From Eurosta solidaginis (Eukaryota; Arthropoda; Insecta; Diptera; Tephritidae), in assembly GCF_040869045.1 (NCBI RefSeq), contig NC_090319.1:177852645-177916644 (forward strand): a stretch of 64,000 bases of DNA, written 5' to 3'. A program made the position numbers and the translations under genes. Positions within the stretch are counted from its first letter, which is position 1, and each line of letters starts with the position of its first letter. This document shows, in pieces, positions 54,400 to 64,000 of the stretch. The notes beneath the pieces are model-generated. The model was not told the DNA's origin. It ran no database searches and worked only from the letters and a program-made list of their open reading frames with translations.

Positions 54400-57365
54400 G
54401 GCCGAAAATTTAAATTTGAATGGCTGAAAGTGTATTCTCCTTGGCTTCAGTACTCGAAAAAACTGAAGGGAGCATTGTGTTTATATTGTGTTCTTTTTCC
54501 GCTGAAAAATGTTCCAACGTTATAAAACCATGCAGGAATATTGCAATAAGCACTCTACAAATCAATGGCACTTGTGAGCAGTCAGAGAAGCAAAGGAATT
54601 TTTGGAAATAACACCAATCAAGCTGTCATTACAAATTGGGCACAAAAAAATAGTGGAGGAGAATAGAAAATTCATATCGTCTATTATAGAAACTGTTATA
54701 TTCTGTGGCGTCCATGATCTGCCACTGTCTGCCACTGAGAGGAAAGAACAATGATGATATTACCTTCACATTTTGAATTTTATGTATAAGGTAGAAATAT
54801 TTATTTTTAAACTAGCACCAGTTTTAAAATCATATCTAAAATTTTGATTGTGACAATATACATAAGCACGCTTGTCGCAAACAAATAAAAATACAAGTAT
54901 CATTTGAGACTTGGTTGTTCTATATTAAGCGCATTTTAATTATCCTGTTCAGTTATGCGCACTTTGCAATGCATTTGTATTATGGAGATCAAGACTCATC
55001 CAGTGAAGCTTCGTAAATTACAGATTTATATAGAATTGTGTAACTTTATCATTTCAGCTAAATATCACTTTTCATTTTCAGTTGTGACAGAATAGGAGTG
55101 TTGTAAATAAGACAAATCTGAATATTACTGCTCAAAGTATATTAAATAAAGTAATAGTGAACTTGAAAGTTCTCCCTTCTCTGTATGAATTGCTGTGTCA
55201 AATGAAAAAATATTTAACCCGTTGACTTCCGAAAAATTTAATTTTCAATTTGAATTCTTTTGTTGAAAAAAAAAAACAACAACAACGCGCATCCGTAAAA
55301 ATTGATATCGTGGAAAAAATCAATGTGGGAAGACATTCATAAGTTGTGCTGTTTACGGAGTTACTCAGAATATCAGTAGTTCAATTCTTTTAGGCATCTA
55401 GTTCGGATGAAAAGCGACTCCAAGGGGCTCACGAAGGAAGTTTTCGCATATTTCCGACCGAGTTGGTTATATTTTTTTGCGAAGCCTGGTTGCCAAAGTG
55501 ACGAAATATTTAGTTTGCAATCTACAATTTTCTGAAAACCTACTCGCATTTACGAATTTGCTAGTACTACTGCTACTACATACTACTTTAAGTCCTTTTC
55601 TATTACACTTTCTGTTGAGAAAGATATAATTTCTCCCCCTTTTCCATGCTAAGTAAAAGCAACCCGTACTGATTTTTGATTTCGAATGTTTCGTGTGAGC
55701 AAACCTGCAGTAGTTGAATCATGTGTAGGACCCAAAATATATGATTAGGCTAGAAAGGGCTAATGCGCTTGTTTACAATTTTTTGAAGTAACAATTCATG
55801 CAAAACTGTAATATTTCAGTTGTCAATTTTACCTTGTTTAATTTGCCTTGTTACTGCTTATCGTTTCAAAACTTTTACTTCTATCCTCGTATCTCATGAT
55901 TTGGAGCAAACTTCGAAAACTATTTTATGCTTTAAGGTGTATTTTGTGACTTACTCGGCCTCCAAATCAAAGCGGGTGATCAGCATCTTAAGCAGCGTTT
56001 TGAAGAAGGGGAAAAATGCTACTTACACCTCGCTCCAAATCCAGAATGAAATCATAACTTTTTGTGGACAGGTTATTCAATATTACATATAATGCAAAAA
56101 AGCTACACCATTCAGTCTTATGGGGGACGAAAGTCGTGACATAGCAGGAAATGAACAATTATCAATTGGCATCAGACTCTACGGTGAGGAAAAGCAAGTT
56201 ATTCGAGAAGAATTTGTAGGTTTTTTTGAACTCGACACTATGGATGCAAAAACAATTGCCACCGCGATAGATAATTTTATCACTGAAACAGGACTTGATC
56301 CTATGAAACTTAAAGGAAAAGAGTATGACGGTTGTTCAACAATGTCAAGAAAAGAAAATGGTGGGCAAGCTATTTTGAGAGAGAAATATCTTCAAACTTT
56401 ATACTTTTCATTTGAATTTAGCAGTAAATGATTTGAATGAAGTCCCCTAAATTCGTAACACTATTGTAACATTCAAGGACATCATCAATTTTTATCGTGG
56501 TTCTTTTGCCAGAAGGAAATATGTTCCACATATTCCTGCTTTATGCAAAACACGATAGTCAGAGAAATACAGGAGTATTTCGATCTTTCTACAGCACTTT
56601 TTCAGCATCGTTAATGGATTAAAAGAACTGTCCATCGAAGGAAACACTTCAACAAAAACAATTGACTTTCAGCTGCACTCAGCTGTCACTCAATCAACTT
56701 TCATCATATGTCTTTCTTTGATTTCGAAATACTCGTCTTATCTTTATCCAGTGGTTATTATTTTACAATCAAAGCAGTTGGATCTTCTTTCGTGCAGAAA
56801 ACAAATCCAACGGATCATTTAATTAGAAAAAGATCATCGAATGAATGCGGATTCTGGAATTTATGAACTTTTGACAGATTCAAATTCGATTGCTGAACAA
56901 CCAGGATTAGAACTACAAAAACCCAGGAATCATCCTGCTTCTGATGACGCTGAATTTTGGAAGAGATCACTTTTAATTCCGTATTTAGATTCATTTGTCG
57001 CCTCACTGGAGCAAAGATTTTCTGAAGAGAACTTGCCAGCGTATACATTGTTTCACTTGCACCCAGCTAACATGTTGAAAATAAATTTCCAAGACTTCAA
57101 GAAAGCAACAGAAAGTTTTATTCAGTTTTACGGTCTTCGTGGTATTTTCACTGGAAGGACAAAAACTTAAAAGCTGAAGATCTTCATAAGTTACACCTGT
57201 GTGATGCTGTTCAAGAAATGGAAGTGTTTTATAAACGACGAAGCTTGCTTTGTATATTGCCATCGCATTACCTTGTACGACAAGTTGCATAGAACGGACA
57301 TTTAGTACGTTGAGGAGAGTAAAGACTTGGCTTCGCTCAACGATGGGCGAAAATCGTTTGAATGG
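54400..57365 (+). pseudogene. hAT transposase gene (unit B, decayed, last exon displaced)
   Basis: Same domain order as unit A: TTF-type region (54,412-54,530), ASKSKRVISILSSVLKKGKN and ATYTSLQIQNEIITFCGQVI (55,950-56,080), and MGDESRDIAGNEQLSIGI with FVGFFELDTMDAKTI (56,120-56,330). The HCASHKLNL block is damaged here near 56,400 by a small deletion. The C-terminal part (RSLLIPYLDSFVASLEQRF) lies at 56,841-57,170. The donor GTAAGA lies at 57,365. Gypsy copy 3 inserted 54 bases into the intron. Confidence 0.75.
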
Positions 57366-57832
57366 TAAGAAAAGTGATGAAAATCCAAAAGTTATTATCG
57401 GATTGTAATGATGAATATTGTAACGAATTTACTACAATTCCCCTTATTTGCAATCTTCTGCCAACGTTCGCATCACTAAACTGTTGAATAAATAACTCCA
57501 ATATTGAATAATGGAAAACTGAGCTTTATTAAAGTACTCCACAATAACACTTATACTTTGCAACGAATAGCTTGCTTAATAACCAACTGATTGATAGCTC
57601 AAATTAAACTGATTCTTCATGCCTCAGCCTGTGCCGCTTTTATACTCTTCGGCTTCCTCGTTCACCCATTTCTCGTAAGGTTTAGTAATTTCGTGAGCCT
57701 GATGCTTGTTTATGAGTTATATACACGTATATTTGCAATTTGTATCCATATGCGTGTGTATATGTGAGCGGCTGATGATGACATGCGCTTGTGAGTATCT
57801 CTCTCTGTTACCCTGCATGTATGTGTGCAGAC

Positions 57833-58423
57833 CAGGCATGCTTAGCCAACGAACCGATATCATTTCGTTACGATAATTAACGTTAATAAACGAAACAAAG
57901 TCATTTCGTTTCGTTTATTAACGTTAAGAACGTCAAGTTAACGAAATGATTTTGTTTCGTTTTCTGCCATATCAAAACGAAATCAAATCGTTTATCTTGA
58001 TTATTAATTTCAAACTATGCTGGCAAAGCTGATTGATGGCGGAGTCAATAAAGGTGAAAGCATTAGCCAAGCTGATTGAAAATTGTCTCATGAATTTTGA
58101 CAGTACGAACATTTCTCAGAGTATTTTTGACATTACCACCAACGAATTACACAAACAAATTACATGGATTTTGTGTGTGTATGTCAGCTCGCTGTTACCA
58201 CCTTACGGCTTCACCATGGCTATAGCATTGCCAGCACAATTCAAACATAAAATATCACGTTTTTGTTAACGTTTTTAACGTTAAGGAATGCTTTTCGTTT
58301 CGGTTAAAAACGAGATACAATTTATCTTGATAATTTCTTTATCGATAATATTTCGAAGTGTTTCAACGGAAACGGTGGAAATTTTTTGATAAACGATTAG
58401 CTTAACGTTAAGGTGCATCCCTG
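57833..58423. mobile_element. hAT non-autonomous element, 591 bp
   Basis: 8-bp duplication GTGCAGAC (57,825-57,832 and 58,424-58,431). The ends are CAGGCATGC and, inverted, CAGGGATGC, typical of hAT. An internal inverted repeat centred near 57,910 (TTAACGTTAATAAACGAAA with its complement) and further AACGTTAA words lie near both ends. No transposase. Confidence 0.85.
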
Positions 58424-58438
58424 GTGCAGACATGAAGA

Positions 58439-59303
58439 CCAATTCTAAATATTCTCGCGGAATTTTGTTCTCGCGGATTTTTTTATTCCCGCGGAAAAAT
58501 TCCTCCAATTCTTTTCTCCAAGGAAGAAGAAAAATTGGGGAATAGGAATTTCGAATTTTCGAAGTCAGCTGTTTATTCAGTTGAAATTTCGTTGCGCATT
58601 TCTTATTTTGTTTAAAAAATTGAAGTTTAATTATTGTTGCGAATTCGTTAGAAATGAAGAAATAAGGTATAAACAATGCACATTATTGCATTTCATGTGG
58701 TATTCACTGAAATGAGCACTGAATTGGTGCCACAGCAACATCAACAGAGGAGCATAAGAAGAAGACGGCGGGATAACACAAATCCGCCGGAGTTGCCTGC
58801 TTTCATTCTGCAAAGCAATTTTCTGGGGGCCACATCGAGTTGAGTTCACCTTTCGCCATATGCCAAAATCTAATTAAGCCTTCTTAAAAAATCCTTGCGC
58901 TCTTCCTTTGCTTATGATATACTTTTCGACTTAAAATAAAGAATATTGTGGTTGTTGTTGTTGTAATAACAGTGAGAATATTGTGATAGAATTTAAATAC
59001 ATATTTTAGCCCAAATTTGTACAAATAAGTGTTCTTTCTTAAAAGAACGAATTTTCTTTAGCTATTTTAATGCATTCCCTTTAATTTAACTAGTGAAAAA
59101 ACTCCTATGAAATGGCAAAGAAATTTCCCTCTCCCTCACATTCGTAATACCTACTTTTCTCCCATAACCGGTTTCCTCTTTTTCGAACATTGTTCAGAAT
59201 AGGAGGAAAGGGAGAAGTGAAAAACCTCACAAGGAATTTTTATTTAGAATACGGGGAATGGGAGAAGGGAAAAAACTCGCACGGAATTTTCGTTTAGAAT
59301 TGG
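58439..59303. mobile_element. Putative DNA element with CCAATTCTAAA ends
   Basis: Short inverted ends (CCAATTCTAAA at 58,439 and its complement at 59,293-59,303), with related GGAATTTT/AAAATTCC words further in. No clear target duplication, no coding sequence. A GTTGTTGTTGTTGT run lies near 58,952. Confidence 0.45.
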
Positions 59304-59441
59304 GCTGATAATGATTAATTTGTTTACGTACATACAAGTGTAGCAGCTTGCTTCATTGTGTTGTGGCTTTATTTACTTAGTATCAGACTAGCGATGGGAG
59401 TATCACTTAGTGTTACTGATATTCGTCACACCGCCCTCCAC

Positions 59442-59924
59442 CTATGTCTGATCGTCCCGATCAGACAAATCTCTCGATCTAACCGCTGCTAGCCTCTCCA
59501 AATGAACCACCTTCATTTTGGTTCGTGATTTGCCAATGGTTTGTATGCGGTACACTACATCATTGATCCGTTTTACAACTTTGTATGGGCCTTCCCAGTT
59601 ACACTGCAATTTCGGGGACAAACCTTTTTTTCGTTGTGGGTTGTATAGCAGCACCAAATCTCTTTCCTGAAACCCTTCCGAAATTATTGCTTTATCGTAC
59701 CTCGCTTTCATCTTGTCACTCATAATCTTTGCTCGTTGCCTTACAAGATCGTGTATCTCTCTCAGCTGTTCTTCCAAGACACCAGTGGATTTCTTGACAT
59801 TCCTCTCCGCATCGGCACTTATCCCATACTTCAAAACAGCTGGCAGTCGAAGGTCATTGCCAAAAATTACTTTTGGAGGGGTTTGGCCCGTTGTCTCATG
59901 CACTGCTGATCGGTAAGCCATCAA
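59442..59924 (-). pseudogene. pol: Gypsy copy 3 integrase C-terminal region
   Basis: MMAYRSAVHETTGQTPPKVI, FGNDLRLPAVLKYG, FQERDLVLLYNPQRKKG, NWEGPYKVVKRINDVVYRIQ. It follows the integrase core but is separated from it by a frame break and stop near 59,940. It ends next to the 3' LTR. Confidence 0.85.
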
Positions 59925-59961
59925 GAATAATGGTATGCGGGCATCCCACTCCTTATGGTAC

Positions 59962-60717
59962 CTACTTGTCTACTACTTTCCTTAAATGCTCCTCCAAGGT
60001 TCTATTGATACGTTCCACCATACCATCGGACTGAGAATGCAATGCAGTTGTCCGTGTTTTTCGAATGCCCAATGATTTACACATTTCTTGGAACACAGCT
60101 GATTCAAAATTTCTGCCTTGGTCAGAATGTAACTCCATTGGTACACCATACCTTGCAACCCATTCGTTTTTAACCACTTCTGTTACTGTTTCTGCTTCTT
60201 GGTTTGGGATTGGGTATACCTCTGGCCATTTGCTGAAATAATCCATAACCACCAGTACGTATTTGTTTCCGCGGTTGCTAGTAGGAAATGGACCTGCGAC
60301 ATCCATAGCGATCCTTTCAAATGGTGCACCTGAAATATACTGCTTCATCTGGCCATGACTTCGTGTTTTGGGCCCTTTCGCTCTGTTGCATACCTCGCAG
60401 TTGGCAATCCACTCGGTGACCGACTGACGGCAACCAACCCAATAGAATCTCTGCTTAATTTTCTCGAGCGCCTTTGTGATTCCAAGATGACCTCCACTTG
60501 GACCATTATGCAGCTCGCTGAGCACGTCAGGAATCCTCTTTCTGGGAACAACTATCAGTTTCTTTTTGCATTGACCATCTCCACTCTCCCATACTCGATG
60601 AAGGCAACCGGATATCAATTCTAAACTATTCCACTGTGCCCAATATGACTTTGCAATGGGATTCTCTGCTACCATCTCTTTTCTGCTTGGTCTTTCGTTC
60701 CGTTCGAGCCCTTGCAT
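59962..60717 (-). pseudogene. pol: Gypsy copy 3 integrase zinc domain and DDE core
   Basis: Zinc domain (LHNGPSGGHLGITKALEK, CEVCNRAKGP), first Asp (FERIAMDVAGPF), second Asp (ELHSDQGRNFES), Glu (DGMVERINRTLEEHLR). All catalytic positions are visible. The upstream part (about 60,600-60,717) is the RNase H-integrase linker. Confidence 0.85.
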
Positions 60718-61139
60718 AACATGTGACAGATCTGTATCTTCTAGCTGACACTTTCTTATTTGTTCCTTGTCCCATTCATCCGTATAGTCATTAGCTGGAC
60801 ATCTATAATGTCTTCTTTAGCCTCGGCCATTGAACAGTGCTTGCATTCCAAACTACATGGTCTTCGTGACATTGCATCGGCATTTCCATGGGTTCCGATT
60901 CTCAATGGAAAAGTTGTAGCTTTTTAGTCGCTCGATCCACCTTGCCAATTTTCCTTCCGGATTACGGAACTGCAGAAGCCATTTTAACGCTGCGTGATCT
61001 GTCCTGACACGAATCGCTGGCCGTAGAGTTATTTATGAAAATGTTTAGTGCACTCTACCAATGCCAACAGCTCTCGCCGTGTAACGCAATAGTTCCTCTC
61101 TGGTTTTCCAATCGAACGGCTGTAATATGCAACTACCTT
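60718..61139 (-). pseudogene. pol: Decayed RNase H C-terminal region, gypsy copy 3
   Basis: Similarity to the gypsy RNase H continues in shifting frames after a stop at about 61,140 (ARRELLALV, HAALKWLLQFRNPEG-like blocks). At least one nonsense codon and two frame breaks. Confidence 0.7.
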
Positions 61140-62918
61140 CTACTGTCCATCAACCAGTTGTGACAAAACGCCTCCTATAGCATATCGACTCGCATCTGTA
61201 TCTAGAATAAATGTTGCTCCTGGAATCGGATATGTCAACATTGGGGCAGTGCACAAATGCTCCTTCAATGTTTGGAAAGCCACCTCTTGCTCCTTTTTCC
61301 ATTCAAAAGCTTTATTTTTTCTTGTAAGCTCATGGAGGCTATGGGCTACGCTGGAAAAATTTGGTACACATCGGCGGTAATATGTGCACAGCCCAAGGAA
61401 ACTTCTCAATTCATGTAGGTTCTGTGGTCTTGGCCAATCCTTTACAGCCTCTATCTTTTCGTTTGCAGTGCAGATGCCCTCTGTCGTTACCTTGTGACCC
61501 AAATAATTTACTTTCTTTTTAAACAGCGCACACTTTTTGGGACTTAACTTCAGACCAGCGCCAGCTATTCTCTGGAAAACTTCCTCCAAGTTCTTAAGAT
61601 GTTCCTCAAAGTTCTTGCCCAATACGATGATGTCGTCCAGGTATACCAAGCATGTTTTGCAATGTAGACCTTTCAGTACCTGGTCCGTGAGTCTCTCAAA
61701 AGTAGCTGGTGCATTACAAAGTCCAAAAGGCATTACTGTAAATTGCCAAAGACCATCACCGACACTGAAGGCTGTTTTCTCTTTATCTTCCTCCTTCACC
61801 TCAACTTGCCAGTAGCCGCTTTTCAAGTCCAGTGTGGAAAACCATTTCGTACCAGATAGCGAGTCCAGAGTGTCGTCAATTCTTGGCAATGGGTAGCTAT
61901 CCTTTTTCGTAACGCCATCCAATTTCCGGGACTCCACGCAAAACCTCATTTTTCCATCCTTCTTCTTTACAAGTACTACCGGTGAGCTCCATGGACTAGC
62001 TAATGGTTCGATGACGCCGCTGTCGCTCATTTCTTGTACGATTTGACTCACAACTTCCCGTTTCGCCAGTTGAAACCTACGAGGAACTTGACGTATCGGC
62101 CTCGCGTCTCCAGTGTCAATTTGATGTTTCACAACATTGGTGCGGCCTGGTTTGGAACCATCCTGGTCAAATATGTTCGCGTACATTAGGAGCAGTTGTT
62201 TTTCTTTATTCTGATAGGCTTCCTCTAGCCCCTGCGTCCATGCCGTGATGTCATATGAAAGATCAGTATTACTAGATGAAACATGTTCCTGGAGCTGTTC
62301 ACAGTTAATAACTACTTCAGCCTCTTGGCATCTTCCCAAAATAGCTCCTTTGGTCAAATTAAATGGTGACTTGAACGCATTGAGTACTCTTACCGGAATA
62401 AGTCCATCTTGTTTTGTCATAGCCAGGGTTTTTCCTTCAAGTATGTTCAGTGCCGATTTGTTTGCTGCTTCGACAACCCACAATTTGTTTGTCCCACAAT
62501 CTCCATCAACCTTTGCGCAGATGACTGCTTCGGATTTCGGTGGTATTTGCTGACTCTCTTCCACCAGCACTCGTTTACTGCTGTAGCCTCTCTCGTAGCC
62601 GAAATTAAGTGGCACATCCATGTTCTTATATCGCATCGTCTTGCTTTGCATATCGATCTTCATGCCTTGGTCGATTAAGAAGTCCACTCCAATTATGATT
62701 TCATCAACAATATCTGCCACTATAAAATTGTGTAGTACCGTGACGTTCCCAATTGCTACTTCACATCCTACTTCTCCAATTACCTGGGTGTCCTCTCCCG
62801 TGGCTGTCCGTAATCTTGCTCCAAGCAAGGGTCTTATCTTTTTGTTGACTAAATCCGCTAGAATGATGGAATGAGATGCACCCGTATCTAAAGTCAGTAA
62901 ACGTTCCTTTCCATCCAC
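61140..62918 (-). pseudogene. pol: Gypsy copy 3 protease, RT and start of RNase H
   Basis: 592 codons. Protease LTLDTGASHSI near residue 9, RT with VKKKDGKMRFCV, TLDLKSGYWQVEV, VMPFGLCNAPATFERL and CLVYLDDIIVL (active site), and RNase H start FILDTDASRYAIGGVLSQ. The frame is -1 relative to gag. The stop at the end is premature, in the RNase H. Confidence 0.9.
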
Positions 62919-63025
62919 ATGTCCTCCGACAGTAAGATTGCTCGATCTTCTTCCAATCTGCGAGATAGAGATTATGGGGCATTCAATTGCGGGAGCTAGC
63001 TGTCGCCCCTTGCGGCTGACTCGAT

Positions 63026-64000
63026 TTAGTTTAACGATTGAGTGGTCTTGGAGATTTGCTCATCTCCTTCTGCTCTGCGTTTACGACCACCCACATTGTT
63101 GGAACTGTTAGGGTTGGTGTTGCAATAACGCGCAATGTGCCCTGGCTTTCCACACTTAAAGCATTTGACTGCATCATTATTCTTCTGCTGTGTACCCTTC
63201 AATATCTGTTTTCTATGCTCGCTTCCGTACCGTTTTTCTACAGCAGCCATCAAGGCTTCATAGTTGTTCCACTCTCCTTCGGGAATCGTCTGTAGGATTT
63301 CTGGTGCTGGCCCCTTCAATGCCACGAACAGTGCAGCAACTTTATCTTCCGCATTCCAGTTGTTCACTGCTGCGGTCTTCTCAAACTGTAGCTTGAAGAC
63401 CTGGAAAGGAACAGAACCGTCAAAGGATGGCGTCTTTACCTTGGAATTGCTTGCTGAAACAGCTGGGAGATTTAGTTGTAACTGCTCCATACGACCTTTC
63501 AAATCATCGACTTCTGCTTGAAATTGAGCGATTTTTGCATCCTGCGCTTCCAGTTTTGATGATACCCTTGCTTCCTGTTCTGACAGTTGCGAAGATATGC
63601 GAGATTCTTGTGCTTTCAACTGCTTAGCCATATATGTGTTCTGTTCTTCTAACTGTGTTTCCATCTTTGATGTAATCTGTGTCGACATTTCTGAAGTACG
63701 CGTTTCTTGTGCTTCAATCTTCGATATTATGCGTGTCTCCTGTGATTCCAGTTGGGATGCTACACTTGTCTTTTGTTCCTCCAATTGAGATGCCAGTTGA
63801 GATATTATATCTGTCTTTTGCGATTCCAGTTGAGACGCCAATGTCGATGTTTGAGCAGATATTGCAGCCAAAATCATGTTCAAGTCTGTGCTCGTAACTG
63901 TCTGCGTAACTGTCTTTTCCATTTTTGTTGTTTCCTCGCCATCAAAATGAAAGTTATATTCTTCCACGTCAATTCCTTCTAATTCCATTGCCTGTCGTAG
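63026..64000 (-). pseudogene. gag: Gypsy copy 3 Gag (5' part outside the window)
   Basis: From the window edge the frame is open to 63,026: AMELEGIDVEEYNF (end of the SAP-like region), about 120 residues of coiled-coil repeats (ESQETRIISKIEAQETRTSE), a capsid-like part (KTPSFDGSVPFQVFKLQFEK, ILQTIPEGEWN) and a CCHC knuckle (CFKCGKPGHIARYC) near the end. This visible part is intact; the rest of the element is broken. Confidence 0.8.

Larger units (their letters stand above)
48335..57418. repeat. Tandem unit B (about 9.1 kb, cut by gypsy copy 3)
   Basis: Head-to-tail copy of 39,467-48,334, with scattered substitutions and small indels by eye. It ends in the hAT intron where gypsy copy 3 is inserted at 57,419. 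The last exon would lie beyond the right window edge. Confidence 0.9.
57419..59430 (-). repeat. Gypsy copy 3, 3' LTR with two nested DNA elements
   Basis: Plus orientation TGTAACGAATTTACTAC to GATATTCGTCACA. Without the inserts at 57,833-58,423 and 58,439-59,303 it is about 550 bp, matching copy 2. Confidence 0.85.
57419..64000 (-). mobile_element. Gypsy element, copy 3, decayed, runs off the right edge
   Basis: The 3' LTR (57,419-59,430) and the coding interior (59,442-64,000) read on the minus strand as gag, protease, RT, RNase H, integrase. Several stops and frame breaks are present. It belongs to the family of copies at 28,958-37,186 and 2,744-3,233. The 5' LTR lies outside the window. 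No env seen. Confidence 0.9.

Noticed and set aside
58033..58269. Plus-strand frame of 78 codons in the hAT element
   Set aside because: No transposase motif, and the span lies in a non-autonomous 591-bp element.

Overview
The window is a eukaryotic repeat-rich region, most likely from a dipteran (probably brachyceran/tephritid-like) fly. I see no convincing host gene. Nearly everything recognisable is a transposable element or a broken piece of one. The fly assignment is an inference from the element mix: a copia-type element primed by an internal tRNA-iMet site, Ty3/gypsy elements, CR1/Jockey-group LINEs, hAT MITEs, a helentron with a minisatellite, and tRNA-derived SINEs. It has not been checked against any database.

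Left part (1-28,957) is a nest of insertions. A LINE with a 2A-like motif, two PHD-like fingers, endonuclease and RT (1-2,743, minus) abuts a broken gypsy integrase (2,744-3,233). A second LINE on the minus strand (called LINE-H here) is split in three. Its ORF1 and endonuclease lie at 27,590-25,155, its reverse transcriptase at 10,351-8,816, and its 3' UTR at 8,815-3,634, which holds an array of small hairpins. Between endonuclease and RT sits a very young 14.8-kb Ty3/gypsy element (10,352-25,154) with 3,682-bp LTRs and a GATT target duplication. Inside the 3' UTR sits a young copia element (4,191-8,703; 185-bp LTRs, CTTCT duplication).

Middle part (27,744-39,330). Two short composite derivatives of LINE-H share the same head-to-RT junction. 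A gypsy element deleted for RT and most of integrase (28,958-37,186, minus) has its 3' LTR split by a 4.5-kb insertion. That insertion contains a SINE and a plus-strand LINE, and the LINE is itself split by a helentron (29,932-32,506). The 5' LTR holds a hAT MITE.

Right part (39,331-57,418) is a head-to-tail duplication of a roughly 8.9-kb unit. Each unit carries a 5'-truncated RNase H-bearing LINE, a fold-back element and a decayed hAT transposase gene (TTF-type zinc domain, DUF4371-like core, intron plus C-terminal exon). A 36-nt palindrome marks each unit start. The last segment (57,419-64,000, minus) is a decayed gypsy element of the same family as the middle copy, inserted in the intron of the second hAT gene. 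Its 3' LTR holds two further DNA elements, and it runs off the window in gag.

The most unusual items are the giant-LTR element with Gag zinc motifs in reversed order, the covarying hairpin array in the LINE-H 3' UTR, and the tandem hAT-bearing unit with palindromic boundaries. None can be claimed as undescribed without database searches.
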